A stretch of DNA of 64,000 nt from Marinimicrobium agarilyticum DSM 16975 (GCF_000423345.1 NZ_AUHU01000003.1:642578-706577), one strand, 5' to 3'; positions 9,363 to 18,692 are shown, numbered from the stretch's first letter. A program made the numbers and translations. Notes: generated by a model not told the origin, from the sequence alone.

Positions 9363-9389
9363 CGCCGCGCCCCATGGGGCGCGGCGTTT
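9363..9389 (+). terminator. Rho-independent terminator after the aminotransferase
   Basis: An 11-base perfect inverted repeat, CGCCGCGCCCC and GGGGCGCGGCG, is separated by only AT and followed by TTTCCCTT. It lies directly behind the aminotransferase stop codon. The T-run is short, but the stem is very GC-rich. Confidence 0.75.
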
Positions 9390-9409
9390 CCCTTCATTGA
9401 TCCCCCCGC

Positions 9410-9553
9410 TCAATCCAGAATAAAACCCCACTGACGCGCTTTCATCACCGCCTGTGTCCGGCTCCCCCATCCAAACAGTCCCGGTAAATCGGAAAGTTGC
9501 TCCCCGCTTCTCGCTGGAGAGATATTAAACCGAGTGGCTATTTCTCTGTTGGG
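9410..9553 (-). pseudogene. Remnant of a LuxR-family helix-turn-helix C-terminus
   Basis: On the minus strand a frame ending at 9410 reads NREIATRFNISPAR, then a garbled stretch, then SRTQAVMKARQWGFILD and a stop. The two ends match the first and last helices of LuxR-type DNA-binding domains (NREIA...NIS...SRTQAV.KAR). The recognition helix between them is replaced by GEQLSDLPGLFG, and an in-frame stop (9554-9556) precedes the fragment. About 45 codons remain of a regulator normally several hundred residues long. This looks like a decayed gene, not a functional small protein. Confidence 0.55.
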
Positions 9554-9746
9554 TCAGGTCCGTGCGGGTGCTCTCTGGGAGCGTTTATTTTCTTTTAAAA
9601 ACAAACACTTAAGATCGGCTACATTTGGCTACATTTTGAGCGTTGTGGATTGTCGGCGGGAGTGCGACACTATCGCCGCGATGCGTTGCTGGTTTGGCGC
9701 GTAATTCAAAATTTATAACAATGAAAACTCCCGGGATGGTGTTCGG
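9554..9746. other. Leader region of the export operon
   Basis: There is no gene of normal size here. A nine-codon frame at 9721-9750 (MKTPGMVFG) ends in a TGA that overlaps the ATG of the adaptor gene at 9747, as in translational coupling. I see no ribosome binding site for it, so it may be chance. The region should also hold the operon promoter, but no clear -35/-10 pair stands out. Confidence 0.35.
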
Positions 9747-10967
9747 ATGACCGACAAAAGCGAATTGCTTTCCCAGTTGCGGATTGACCGCGACGACCAC
9801 GCCGATTCAAACTCTCCCAAATGGCCATGGCTGCTCGGGGGTGGCTTTCTATTGCTCCTCTTGGCCTTGGCGGTATGGGCTCTGTCCCGTCCCGACCCCA
9901 TCAGCGTCGACACCCGCATGGCCAAGGTCACCCAGGTCCGCAACAGCGCGGCCAGCGTGCTGGACGCCACCGGTTATGTGACGGCCCGCCGCTATGCCAC
10001 TGTGTCCTCCAAAGTGACCGCGAAAGTCATGGAGGTGTTGGTGGAAGAAGGTATGTCGGTGGAGGAGGGTCAGGTGGTGGCTCGCCTCGATGACTCCAAT
10101 GCGAGTAAGAGCCTTGCCGTGGAGCAGGCCAACTTGAATCTCGCTCGGGCCCAACTGGCAGAAACACAAGCGCGGTTGACGGAAGCCGAGCGAGTGAGGG
10201 AGAGAGTGAACACGCTCTACCAGCGTGAGCTGGTCAGTGAATCCGAGCTGGATGTGGCCACCAGCAACTACGACTCTCTCAAGGCCCAGCTCTCCGCCCG
10301 GGAAGCTGGCGTTCTGAGTGCCACGCGTCTGGTAGAACTCCAGCAGCAACACCTGGAAGACCTGGTGTTACGTGCGCCGTTTGCCGGCGTGGTGGTCTCC
10401 AAAGATGCCCAGCCGGGAGAAATGATTTCACCGGTGTCCGCTGGTGGCGGCTTTACCCGCACGGGTATCTGTAGCCTGGTGGATATGGATTCGCTCGAAA
10501 TTGAGGTGGACGTCAACGAAGCCTACATTCAACGCGTGTTTCCCGGGCAGCCGGTGCAGGCCACGCTGGAAGCCTATCCCGACTGGACCATTCCCGCCGA
10601 GGTCATCGCCATTGTGCCCACCGCCGATCGACAAAAGGCAACGGTCAAGGTGCGAGTGGGGTTCAGTGAGTTGGATTCGAGAATTCTGCCGGACATGGGT
10701 GTGCGTGTGGCCTTCCTTGAAGAGGGCGGCCGCGATGCTGGCGCACAAGACAGTGCGCTTTTGATACCGGGTAGTGCGTTGGTTGAGCGTGACGGGCAGC
10801 CCGTGGTGTTTGTGGTAAAGGATGCGGTGGCGCATCAACGAGTGGTTAAAGCCCGCGAGCGGTCCGGTGGGGAATGGGTGGTGCTCGCCGGTCTTGAGCC
10901 GGGCGAGCACTATGTCGTGGAGCCTCCGTCCAGGTTGGTTGAGGGCGCGGTAGTCACCACGGATTAA
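9747..10967 (+). CDS. MacA/HlyD-type periplasmic adaptor of an ABC export system
   Basis: The 406-residue protein has one N-terminal membrane segment (about 28-48). It then shows the adaptor architecture: a lipoyl-like half (VLDATGYVTARRYATVSSK...VLVEEGMSVEEGQVVARLDD), an alpha-helical hairpin around 120-200 rich in Gln, Glu and Ala, the second lipoyl half (DLVLRAPFAGVVVSKDAQPG) and a beta-barrel domain. It should link the inner-membrane transporter encoded next to an outer-membrane channel. It heads a four-gene operon with a LolD/MacB-like ATPase and two FtsX-type permeases, so it belongs to an ABC system, not an RND pump. The exported substrate is not evident. Confidence 0.85.
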   Translation: MTDKSELLSQLRIDRDDHADSNSPKWPWLLGGGFLLLLLALAVWALSRPDPISVDTRMAKVTQVRNSAASVLDATGYVTARRYATVSSKVTAKVMEVLVEEGMSVEEGQVVARLDDSNASKSLAVEQANLNLARAQLAETQARLTEAERVRERVNTLYQRELVSESELDVATSNYDSLKAQLSAREAGVLSATRLVELQQQHLEDLVLRAPFAGVVVSKDAQPGEMISPVSAGGGFTRTGICSLVDMDSLEIEVDVNEAYIQRVFPGQPVQATLEAYPDWTIPAEVIAIVPTADRQKATVKVRVGFSELDSRILPDMGVRVAFLEEGGRDAGAQDSALLIPGSALVERDGQPVVFVVKDAVAHQRVVKARERSGGEWVVLAGLEPGEHYVVEPPSRLVEGAVVTTD

Positions 10968-10988
10968 AATTCTGTGAAGGAGTCTGTT

Positions 10989-11729
10989 ATGTCTGATGCG
11001 AACGAAGCGGCCCTCGACCCGCAAGCCTCTGCGGCGAGCGCTGGCAATGAAACGGCGTTGGTCCACTGTACCAACCTGGGCAAGAGTTACCGCAAGGGCA
11101 AAGAGTCGGTGCCCGTGCTCTCCAATCTCAACCTGAACATTCCCAAAGGCGACTTTCTCGCCTTGATGGGCCCTTCCGGGTCGGGCAAAACCACCTTGTT
11201 GAATCTGCTGGGCGGGCTAGACAGCCCCACGGACGGGTCGCTGGAAATCGCCGGCGAACGCATCGACCGGTTCAGCCGCAGCCAGTTAACCCGCTGGCGA
11301 GCACGCCACGTCGGTTTCATTTTCCAGTTCTATAACCTGATGCCGGTATTGAGCGCGGAGCGCAACGTCGAGCTGCCCTTGCTGCTAACCAAACTGTCAT
11401 CGAAACAGCGGAAAAAACAGGTGGCGATCGCACTGGAGCTGGTGGGTCTGAAAGATCGGGCCAAACACAAACCGAGCGAACTCTCCGGTGGCCAGGAACA
11501 ACGGGTGGCCATTGCCCGGGCGATTGTGTCCGACCCGGACCTGTTGTTGTGCGACGAACCGACCGGTGACCTTGATCGGACGACGGCTGATGACATTCTG
11601 TCTTTGCTGCAGACGCTCAATCAGCAGCAGGGCAAAACCATTGTCATGGTTACCCACGATCCTCTGGCGGCCGAGTACGCCCAGCGTACCTTGCATCTCG
11701 ACAAGGGCACGCTGATCACGGGGAACTGA
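10989..11729 (+). CDS. ABC transporter ATPase, LolD/MacB type
   Basis: This 246-residue nucleotide-binding subunit shows Walker [12 protein letters not shown], signature [14 protein letters not shown], Walker [13 protein letters not shown] and the switch histidine in MVTHD. The signature has Glu where most relatives have Gln after LSGGQ. The frame opens at a GTG at 10974, but AAGGAG at 10977-10982 supports the ATG at 10989. It powers the two permeases encoded immediately downstream, with a gap of four bases to the first. Mechanotransmission, as in MacB, is more likely than classical substrate import. Confidence 0.92.
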   Translation: MSDANEAALDPQASAASAGNETALVHCTNLGKSYRKGKESVPVLSNLNLNIPKGDFLALMGPSGSGKTTLLNLLGGLDSPTDGSLEIAGERIDRFSRSQLTRWRARHVGFIFQFYNLMPVLSAERNVELPLLLTKLSSKQRKKQVAIALELVGLKDRAKHKPSELSGGQEQRVAIARAIVSDPDLLLCDEPTGDLDRTTADDILSLLQTLNQQQGKTIVMVTHDPLAAEYAQRTLHLDKGTLITGN

Positions 11730-11733
11730 CACC

Positions 11734-12891
11734 ATGAAATACTTCTATTTCATCTGGAAAAACCTGGGGCGTAAAAAACTGCGGACCTGGTTGACGATCA
11801 TGTCCATCGTGGTGGCCTTCATCCTGTTCGGAGCGCTTGGTTCACTGAGCGCGGCGTTTACCCAAGGCGCAGAGATTGCCGGGGCCGATCGATTGGTCAC
11901 CATTCATAAAGTGTCGTTGATACAAAGCCTGCCTTACAGCTACGTCAACCGAGTGCGCAATACCGAGGGCGTAGAAGCCGTCACTTTCGCCAGCTGGTTT
12001 GGTGGCTACTACCAGGATCCGAAAAATCAATTTGCCCAATTCGCCGTGGATGCGGAAAGCTATTTCGATATTTACTCGGACTTGCTCAGCCTTCCCGAGG
12101 AGCAGATGGAATCCTGGCAGAACAACCGCATCGGCGCCGTCATCGGAACGGCCCTGGCCCAACGCTTTGGTTGGGAAGTCGGTGATCGGGTACCGGTGAC
12201 CTCCATGTTTCCTCAGGAAGACGGCAACCGAACCTGGGAGTTTGAGATCGAAGGAATTTTTTCCGCCGAGGCGTCGGGGGCGGACAGCGGCAGCATGGTC
12301 TTCCATTACGAGTACTTTGATGAGGCGCGCCAGTGGGATAAAGGCACGGTGGGCTGGCTGATGATCAAGGTGGCTGACCCGCAGAATGCGGGCGAGGTGG
12401 CGGACCGGATCGATGCCATGTTTGCCAACTCCCCGGCGGAAACCAAAACCAGTACCGAAAAAGCGTTTATGGAATCCTTCATGAAACAGTTCGGGGATAT
12501 TGGCACCATCACCGGGCTGATTCTCGGAGCGGTGTTTTTCACCATGCTGCTGGTCACGGCGAACACCATGGCTCAGGCGGTGCGCGAGCGCATCCCGGAA
12601 ATGGCCATTCTGAAAACCCTCGGCTTTACCGACCGTTCGGTGTTGGTCATGATTCTGGCGGAAGCCGTTCTCATGGCGCTGATTGGTGGATTGATCGGCC
12701 TCGGTCTCGCGTGGCTGATGATTGGCGCGGCGGCCAGTCAGGTCGGGGCCTTTCTTCCCGGTTTCGCCATGCCGACGGATGTCTGGGTTCAGGGGTTGAT
12801 CGCCATTGTGGTTCTGGGCTTGCTCTCCGGGGCGATCCCGGCGTTGCAGGGCATGCGCTTGAACATTGTGACAGCATTGGGGAGGCGGTAA
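11734..12891 (+). CDS. FtsX/MacB-type ABC permease, first subunit
   Basis: The 385-residue membrane protein has the MacB/FtsX layout: one N-terminal membrane helix (about 18-40), a large periplasmic domain of about 220 residues, then three helices near the C-terminus (about 260-285, 310-335, 350-375). The cytoplasmic loop VRERIPEMAILKTLGFT is typical of the family. It starts four bases after the ATPase stop and is followed by a second permease of the same class, so the transporter is probably a heterodimer. Unlike MacB, the ATPase is a separate polypeptide. Confidence 0.88.
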   Translation: MKYFYFIWKNLGRKKLRTWLTIMSIVVAFILFGALGSLSAAFTQGAEIAGADRLVTIHKVSLIQSLPYSYVNRVRNTEGVEAVTFASWFGGYYQDPKNQFAQFAVDAESYFDIYSDLLSLPEEQMESWQNNRIGAVIGTALAQRFGWEVGDRVPVTSMFPQEDGNRTWEFEIEGIFSAEASGADSGSMVFHYEYFDEARQWDKGTVGWLMIKVADPQNAGEVADRIDAMFANSPAETKTSTEKAFMESFMKQFGDIGTITGLILGAVFFTMLLVTANTMAQAVRERIPEMAILKTLGFTDRSVLVMILAEAVLMALIGGLIGLGLAWLMIGAAASQVGAFLPGFAMPTDVWVQGLIAIVVLGLLSGAIPALQGMRLNIVTALGRR

Positions 12892-12893
12892 TC

Positions 12894-14081
12894 ATGAAAG
12901 GTCTTACACAAATCTTTACCGTCAGCGCCATGAACCTGCGCAACCTGCCTCAGCGACTGGGCTCCTCCTCGGTCGCGGTGTTCGGGGTGGCGTGCGTCGT
13001 GGGTGTGTTTATCGGCGTGTTGTCGATGGCCTCCGGTTTTCAGCGCACCATGATTTCTGCCGGCTCCCCGGACACGGCGATTCTGATGCGCTCCGGTGCC
13101 ACCTCGGAAATGAGCAGCGGCCTCGGGTTTGAGGAAATTCAGATTGTCAGCCAGTTGCCGCAGGTGCGTCGTGAGAACGGTGAGCCGGTGACTTCCGCCG
13201 AACTCTATGTGATTGTCGATATTCCCAAGCGCAGCACCAACACCTCCGCCAACGTGCCCTTGCGCGGTGTGGAGGATGGTGCGTTTGAGGTGCGCGACGG
13301 CATTGAAATTATTGAGGGCCGGCGGTTTGAAACCGGGCGCAATGAACTGATTGTCGGCCGTGGCGCCCAGCAGCAGTTTGCCGGTCTGGATGTGGGCAAT
13401 ACCATTCAGTTTGGCCAAATGGAGTGGGATGTGGTCGGTGTCTTTGCCGACAAGGGCGGCCTGTCTGAGTCCGAACTCTGGACTGATGTGCGGGTGCTGC
13501 AGTCGGCCTATCGTCGGGGTAACTCTTTCCAGAGCCTTCGGGTCAAACTCGCCTCGGAAGACGCGCTGGAAGCGCTGCAGGCGGAAGTCGCGAGCAATCC
13601 GCAGTTGGATATGGATGTACACCGGGAGACGGACTATCTTTCCGACCAGGCCGAGCCGCTCAGCAAGTTCATCAAAGGGGTGGGTTACCCGCTGGCAGTC
13701 CTGATGGCGCTGGGTGCCGTGTTTGGAGCCATTAACACCATGTACGCGTCGGTGTCTGCCCGCACGCGGGAAATCGCCACCCTGCGCGCGATCGGCTTTG
13801 GTGCCTTCCCCGTGGCCTTTTCCACCCTGCTTGAGTCGCTGATTTTGGCGTTGATTGGCGGTGTGATCGGTTCGCTGGTGGTGTACCTGATTTTTAACGG
13901 TTATACCGTCTCGACCATCAACGGCGCCAGCTTCAGCCAGGTCGTGTTCGATTTTGCCGTCACCGGCGATCTTTTGGTGCAGGGCATTGTCGCGGCGGTG
14001 TTCATTGGTTTGATCGGTGGTTTCTTCCCCGCCGTGCGTGCGGCAAGGTTGCCCGTGGCCACCGCCTTACGGGAGACTTGA
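12894..14081 (+). CDS. FtsX/MacB-type ABC permease, second subunit
   Basis: The 395-residue partner permease has the same topology as its neighbour: an N-terminal helix (SSSVAVFGVACVVGVFIGV), a periplasmic domain, and C-terminal helices with the coupling loop VSARTREIATLRAIGFG. The frame is open further upstream inside the preceding gene, but the ATG at 12894 follows GGAGG at the end of that gene and gives the expected N-terminus. The start is two bases after the preceding stop, indicating coupled translation. The last gene of the operon; glycerol kinase follows after 71 bases. Confidence 0.88.
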   Translation: MKGLTQIFTVSAMNLRNLPQRLGSSSVAVFGVACVVGVFIGVLSMASGFQRTMISAGSPDTAILMRSGATSEMSSGLGFEEIQIVSQLPQVRRENGEPVTSAELYVIVDIPKRSTNTSANVPLRGVEDGAFEVRDGIEIIEGRRFETGRNELIVGRGAQQQFAGLDVGNTIQFGQMEWDVVGVFADKGGLSESELWTDVRVLQSAYRRGNSFQSLRVKLASEDALEALQAEVASNPQLDMDVHRETDYLSDQAEPLSKFIKGVGYPLAVLMALGAVFGAINTMYASVSARTREIATLRAIGFGAFPVAFSTLLESLILALIGGVIGSLVVYLIFNGYTVSTINGASFSQVVFDFAVTGDLLVQGIVAAVFIGLIGGFFPAVRAARLPVATALRET

Positions 14082-14152
14082 TTGGCTTGAAGGGCGCCCC
14101 GGGATGCTATGCTTAGTGGAACGATAAGTAACGGTGAACCAGGGAGCCTGAT

Positions 14153-15649
14153 ATGTCCGACCTGATTCTGGCGATTGACCAGGGGACCACCAGTAGTCGA
14201 GCCATCATTTTTGATCCAAAGGGTCGCATGGTGGCTCGGGCCCAGCAGGAGTTTTCCCAGCACTTCCCCGACGATGGCTGGGTCGAGCACAACCCGGAAG
14301 AGATATGGCAGGTCACCTGCCAGGTTTGCCAGGAGGTGTTGAACCAGCTCCCCGACGGCCAAACGGTGGCGGGTATCGGTATTACCAACCAACGGGAAAC
14401 GACCGTTGTCTGGGACAAGGATACCGGCACGCCGGCCTACCCGGCCATTGTCTGGCAGGACAGGCGCACCGCTGAGCGCTGTCGCGCCCTGGCCGCCGAA
14501 GGGTTGGAAGACGACACCCGCGCGCGCACCGGCCTGCTGCTCGACCCCTACTTCTCCGCGACCAAAATTGCCTGGATACTGGATAACGTCGAAAACGCCC
14601 GCGCCAAAGCGGAGCAGGGCCAGTTGCTATTCGGCACCATGGATACCTGGCTGATCTGGAAATTCACCGGCGGGCGGGTCCACGCCACCGATGCCACCAA
14701 TGCCTCCCGCACCCTGCTCTACAACATCAACGACCAGTGCTGGGACCCGATGCTGCTGGAGCGTTTCGGCGTGCCGGAAGCCATGCTGCCGGACGTAAAG
14801 GACTGCGCCGCGGACTTTGGCAGAGCCATAGAGGGGCTTGATGGCACCGAGCTTCCTATCGCCGGGGTTGCCGGTGACCAGCAGGCCGCGATGATCGGCC
14901 AGGCCTGCTTCGAGCCGGGGATGATCAAAAGCACCTATGGCACCGGTTGCTTCGCGTTGATGAACATCGGCGAAACGCCCCGCCTATCTCAGCACCGGTT
15001 GTTGACCACTATCGCCTACCGTTTTAATGGAAAGCCGACCTACGCCCTGGAGGGGGCTATTTTTGTCGCTGGAGCGGCGGTGCAGTGGCTGCGGGACAAA
15101 CTGGGCATTATCCGGGAAGCGGGGGAAACCGAAGCGCTCGCGAAAAGCCTCACGTCCAACAAAGGGGTCTATCTGGTGCCGGCTTTCACTGGCCTCGGCG
15201 CGCCTTACTGGGAGCCGGACGCTCGCGCGGTGATCTGTGGCCTGACCCGTGACAGCGGCCGGGCGGAACTGGCCCGAGCGGCGCTGGAGGCGGTTTGCTA
15301 TCAGACGCGGGACCTGTTCACTGCCATGGGAGAGGATGCGGGTGAGCGCCCTGAAACCCTGCGTGTGGATGGTGGCATGGTGGCCAACAATTGGTTACTA
15401 CAGGCACTGGCGGACATTGTCGATGTGCCGGTGGAGCGGCCGGAAATCATTGAAACCACCGCCCTGGGTGCCGCCCGACTGGCGGCCCTGCAACTGGGTG
15501 TATTCACCGATTTGAAGGACCTGGCCCAACACTGGGCCCTGGATCGTCGCTGCGAGCCCATGATTTCAGAGCAGGAACGCAACGTCATGGTGAAAGGCTG
15601 GCAAACCGCCGTGCAGCGCACTCGCGCCCAACCTGAAACAGACCAATAA
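14153..15649 (+). CDS. glpK: Glycerol kinase
   Basis: This 498-residue FGGY kinase phosphorylates glycerol to glycerol 3-phosphate with ATP. The N-terminus holds the phosphate loop [13 protein letters not shown]. The substrate motif NQRETT, the GVAGDQQAA block and [11 protein letters not shown] are also typical. The C-terminal half has FTGLGAPYW and [13 protein letters not shown]. Its length is nearly that of the E. coli enzyme. No facilitator (glpF) or glycerol 3-phosphate dehydrogenase (glpD) is adjacent. The start at 14153 follows AGGGAGCC. A REP-type palindrome begins four bases after the stop and probably serves as the transcript end. Confidence 0.96.
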   Translation: MSDLILAIDQGTTSSRAIIFDPKGRMVARAQQEFSQHFPDDGWVEHNPEEIWQVTCQVCQEVLNQLPDGQTVAGIGITNQRETTVVWDKDTGTPAYPAIVWQDRRTAERCRALAAEGLEDDTRARTGLLLDPYFSATKIAWILDNVENARAKAEQGQLLFGTMDTWLIWKFTGGRVHATDATNASRTLLYNINDQCWDPMLLERFGVPEAMLPDVKDCAADFGRAIEGLDGTELPIAGVAGDQQAAMIGQACFEPGMIKSTYGTGCFALMNIGETPRLSQHRLLTTIAYRFNGKPTYALEGAIFVAGAAVQWLRDKLGIIREAGETEALAKSLTSNKGVYLVPAFTGLGAPYWEPDARAVICGLTRDSGRAELARAALEAVCYQTRDLFTAMGEDAGERPETLRVDGGMVANNWLLQALADIVDVPVERPEIIETTALGAARLAALQLGVFTDLKDLAQHWALDRRCEPMISEQERNVMVKGWQTAVQRTRAQPETDQ

Positions 15650-15653
15650 AAGA

Positions 15654-15733
15654 TTGTCAGGTGGCGCTCGCGCTTACCTGACCTACGCGGTCGGACGCTC
15701 TGTAGGTCAGGTAAGTGAAGCGCCACCTGACAA
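15654..15733. repeat. REP/BIME-type palindrome, copy 1
   Basis: Two inverted arms (15654-15686 and 15702-15733) are separated by 15 bases. Each arm is itself a hairpin, GTCAGGT...ACCTGAC, and has GTAG (or CTAC on the opposite arm) at the inner foot. That foot tetranucleotide plus hairpin is the layout of REP sequences mobilised by RAYT (TnpA-REP) transposases. Two such REPs facing each other form a BIME. One arm has a one-base bulge relative to copy 2. It lies between glpK and the tetR-like gene. Confidence 0.75.
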
Positions 15734-15772
15734 AATGACGTTCAGCTATCCCAGCGCCCGCACGGTTTACCG

Positions 15773-16405
15773 CTACCCCTGCAATCGCGCCGCACCGCCC
15801 GGCAACCCCAAAATCGTCAGAATCTGCTGTTGGGCGGCCTCAAGGATGCGTTGCTGCTCCTCCTCGGCGGAAATACTTTTGGCGATGGCTACCGCTCCCA
15901 CCATGGCAGCCAGAATGGAGCGGGACTTTTCCGTGACAGTCGCCGGCTCCGGTTTGAAGGGCAATTTTTTCAAGCGACTGAGAGCGGTGATTCGCCGCTC
16001 CAGCATGGTTTTCATCCTCTCGTAGGCTTCCTGGTAGAGCTGCCGTATTTCCGCCTTGTCGCTACCGATGTCGTTGAACAACACAGACTCCGGTCCCGGC
16101 TCGGTGCGATCTTTCAAGGCACCGAGGTTCAGGTAGTCAGTCACCAACGCCGTCAGGTGCTTGATGGAAAACGGCTCCTTGGCGAGCCGGTCTCGACGGC
16201 TGCGTTGAAACGCTTCCGACAGGTAAGCCTTGAACAGCGCCTGTTTCGACTCGAAATGCGCGTAGAAAGCGCCGTGGGTCATACGTGCGAGTTTCATGAT
16301 CTGCCCGATGGAGACCTTGTCGAAACCGTAGCGGGCAAAAAGCTCGCTGGCGGATTTCAGAATGCGGTCTTTCGAGCGGGACTTGTGCGCTTTGGAATAG
16401 GGCAT
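15773..16405 (-). CDS. TetR-family transcriptional regulator
   Basis: The 210-residue protein has the TetR DNA-binding domain at residues 10-60: SRSKDRILKSASELFARYGF, then VSIGQIMKLARMTHGAFYAHF. The rest is the helical ligand and dimer domain. It is divergent from the beta-ketoacyl-ACP synthase gene across a 123-base region, so control of that gene and of itself is the natural guess. The inducer is unknown; an acyl-CoA or fatty acid would fit the neighbour. Both genes are bracketed by the two BIME palindromes. Confidence 0.9.
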   Translation of the reverse strand: MPYSKAHKSRSKDRILKSASELFARYGFDKVSIGQIMKLARMTHGAFYAHFESKQALFKAYLSEAFQRSRRDRLAKEPFSIKHLTALVTDYLNLGALKDRTEPGPESVLFNDIGSDKAEIRQLYQEAYERMKTMLERRITALSRLKKLPFKPEPATVTEKSRSILAAMVGAVAIAKSISAEEEQQRILEAAQQQILTILGLPGGAARLQG

Positions 16406-16528
16406 GTCAGGGCTCTCGTTGGGCGCTCGCGGGGGAGCTGGGGCGAATCATATTATCTTGATCATATATTAACTTGGCGTAGCCTGCTGCCCATTACCCC
16501 TTGTTCCTGTGCGTTAGAGGTCGACAAA
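16406..16528. promoter_or_regulatory. Divergent promoter region of tetR-like and fabF-like genes
   Basis: This 123-base stretch separates the divergent start codons. Its centre (about 16446-16473) is a marked AT-rich island in GC-rich surroundings. It contains ATATGAT twice on the minus strand, 15 bases apart, and a TGATCA palindrome. These are candidate parts of overlapping promoters and a TetR-type operator, but no full operator palindrome is clear. Confidence 0.4.
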
Positions 16529-17800
16529 ATGAATGTGAACTCACCCATCGTTATTACCGGAATGGGCATTGTGAGTCCGCTTGGTTGCGGCGTCGATGCC
16601 GTGTGGCGCCGACTGACAGCGGCTGAGTCCGGTGTGCGTCTCATCGAACACTTTGATACCGAAGATTTCCCTGTCCGCATCGCCGGCATGGTGCCCAGCC
16701 GGGATCAAGATGGAGAGGCCGGGCTGGACGAGGCCTCGGTGATCAGCCCCAAAGAGCGCAAGAAGATGGACCGCTTCACGGTCTACGCCCTCGCCGCCGC
16801 CCAGGAGGCGCTGGCGCAAGCCGGTTGGGCGCCGGAGTCCGAGCGGGACCAGGCGGGCTCGGCTACCTTGATCGGCAGCGGCATTGGCGGTTTCCCCACG
16901 ATCACCCAGGCGCAAACCACCATGAACCAGCGGGGCTATAAACGGCTCTCGCCGTTTACCGTCCCGGCATTCCTGGCCAACCTGGCCGCGGGTAATGTCT
17001 CCATTCGCCACGGCTTCAAAGGCCCCATGGGCTGTCCGGTCACGGCTTGTGCGGCCGGGTTGCAGGCCATCGGTGACGGCATGCGCCTGATTCGCAGCGG
17101 CGAGGCTGAGGTGGCGCTGGTCGGAGGCGCAGAAGCCTGTGTCGATCCTCTGTCCCTGGCCAGCTTCCATGCCATGAAGGCGCTTTCCACCCGCAATGAG
17201 TCGCCTTCGGAAGCGTCCCGCCCCTTTGATCGGGACCGGGATGGCTTTGTCATGGGCGAGGGGGCGGGACTGTTGGTGATTGAAACCCTGGAGCACGCCC
17301 AGGCCCGAGGGGCAACGCCCCTGGCGGTGATCAATGGCTACGGCACCAGCGCCGACGCTCATCACATTACCTCCGGTCCGGAAGACGGTTCGGGCGCGGC
17401 GCGGGCCATTGAGCGAGCATTGAAGATGGCGGGTTTGAACCCCGAAGACATTGACCACATCAACGCCCACGCCACCTCTACCCCGGTCGGGGATCGGGCC
17501 GAAATGGCATCGTTGCGGCGGGTGTTTGGCGAGCATTTACGGGGTATTCCCATCTCCGCCACCAAATCGGCGACCGGTCATTTGTTGGGCGCAGCGGGAG
17601 GGATAGAGTCGGTCTTCTCCGTTATGGCCCAGCGCAGCGCCACCCTGCCCCCCACGTTGAACCTGAATCAGGCGGATGAGGCGCTGGCGGATCTGGATCT
17701 GGTGCCCAAGACCGCGAGACAGCGGGCGTTGAAACACGTGCTGTGTAACGGTTTCGGCTTTGGCGGGGTGAACGCCTCGTTGATCGTGAGTGGATTATAG
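16529..17800 (+). CDS. Beta-ketoacyl-ACP synthase II-type enzyme
   Basis: The 423-residue condensing enzyme extends acyl-ACP with malonyl-ACP. The triad is present: Cys174 in VTACAAGLQA, His in INAHATSTPVGDRAE and His in TKSATGHLLGAAGG, plus the GFGFGGVNASL end. Length and motifs fit FabF. The true start is the ATG at 16529; the longer frame upstream runs antisense through the regulator and is not real. It stands alone, away from any fab operon, opposite a TetR regulator, so it may be an accessory, regulated synthase instead of the housekeeping FabF. Confidence 0.88.
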   Translation: MNVNSPIVITGMGIVSPLGCGVDAVWRRLTAAESGVRLIEHFDTEDFPVRIAGMVPSRDQDGEAGLDEASVISPKERKKMDRFTVYALAAAQEALAQAGWAPESERDQAGSATLIGSGIGGFPTITQAQTTMNQRGYKRLSPFTVPAFLANLAAGNVSIRHGFKGPMGCPVTACAAGLQAIGDGMRLIRSGEAEVALVGGAEACVDPLSLASFHAMKALSTRNESPSEASRPFDRDRDGFVMGEGAGLLVIETLEHAQARGATPLAVINGYGTSADAHHITSGPEDGSGAARAIERALKMAGLNPEDIDHINAHATSTPVGDRAEMASLRRVFGEHLRGIPISATKSATGHLLGAAGGIESVFSVMAQRSATLPPTLNLNQADEALADLDLVPKTARQRALKHVLCNGFGFGGVNASLIVSGL

Positions 17801-17809
17801 AGAAGAGGC

Positions 17810-17886
17810 TGTCAGGTGGCGCTTCGCTTACCTGACCTACAGGCTGTTCGATTGCGTAGGTCAGGTAAGCGAAGCGCCACCTGACA
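17810..17886. repeat. REP/BIME-type palindrome, copy 2
   Basis: This is a perfect 31-base inverted repeat (17810-17840 and 17856-17886) with a 15-base spacer, the same spacer length as copy 1. The right arm begins GTAG and then forms the hairpin GTCAGGT...ACCTGAC. It starts nine bases after the fabF-like stop codon and ends 17 bases from the stop of the convergent gene, so it may also serve as a bidirectional terminator. Confidence 0.8.
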
Positions 17887-17903
17887 AATAGCCTTCCACA
17901 CCT

Positions 17904-18389
17904 TCAAGCACCGGCCTGCTTTGCTGCGGGCTTCGCCTGCCGCGCCTTCAGTGCCACCACGGTGCGCGCGATAACCGCCCGCACCCAGAGCCAACTGGGG
18001 AACTGCCAGTACCCCAGTAGCAAGTCTCCGGTGTGCTTGAGCCGCTCCTGCGCCTGCCCCAACTGCATTTTCTGCACTGAGGTCAGCGCCTTGCCGGTTT
18101 TGTTGCGAGCCCGGATCATCTGCACCGCCAGGGACACGAACCGGTGCTTCTGCCGTTTGGCCCACTCGCTGCGGCTCACCAGGTCATCCGCTTCATTGAT
18201 CAGGTCCAGGTGTAGCTTGAGCTTGGTGACCATATTGCCCAGCGGCTTGCTCGCATCATCGACCACCAGGTATCGCTGCACGCTGGCCACGGCATTGCGG
18301 ACGTTGCGGGCCTGGCTGCTCCGGAACAGGCTGGCGGTCACCACTGTCCCCAGCAAGACGCCCAGAATGAAGGCTAAAAACGCGACCAT
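17904..18389 (-). CDS. Small membrane-anchored protein of unknown function
   Basis: The 161-residue protein has one clear N-terminal membrane helix (FLAFILGVLLGTVVTASLF). A helical, charged body with many Lys, Arg and Gln follows, ending in a basic Ala-rich tail (KARQAKPAAKQAGA). The start at 18389 is chosen because AGGAG precedes it; an upstream ATG at 18410 lacks a site. I do not recognise the family. A second hydrophobic patch around residues 127-146 (LLLGYWQFPSWLWVRAVIA) may be another membrane-associated helix. It is a single gene convergent with the fabF-like gene. Confidence 0.7.
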   Translation of the reverse strand: MVAFLAFILGVLLGTVVTASLFRSSQARNVRNAVASVQRYLVVDDASKPLGNMVTKLKLHLDLINEADDLVSRSEWAKRQKHRFVSLAVQMIRARNKTGKALTSVQKMQLGQAQERLKHTGDLLLGYWQFPSWLWVRAVIARTVVALKARQAKPAAKQAGA

Positions 18390-18692
18390 GCTTGTTCTCC
18401 TACAATGCACACAGTGAACGGAACCAACCGGAGAGTGTGGACCGCTTTCGTTCCAGAAACTGCGCAGAGCGCCACACCTTCACACAGTGGTGGCGTTTAT
18501 TTCCCGGTTTGCGCGCCATTTCAAACCCTGAATGTGATTTGCGTCCCGGTGGGTGCCGGTCCCGACGCGCCATGTTGACGGTGATACACTGAAGTGGGCC
18601 TCAAAAGGAAAAGAGCAATCCGCGGAGTGTCCGCACAAGGAGCGCGATGGCAACATAGGGATTTCCCAGGGTTAGAGAGGAAGGCGCTTGAC

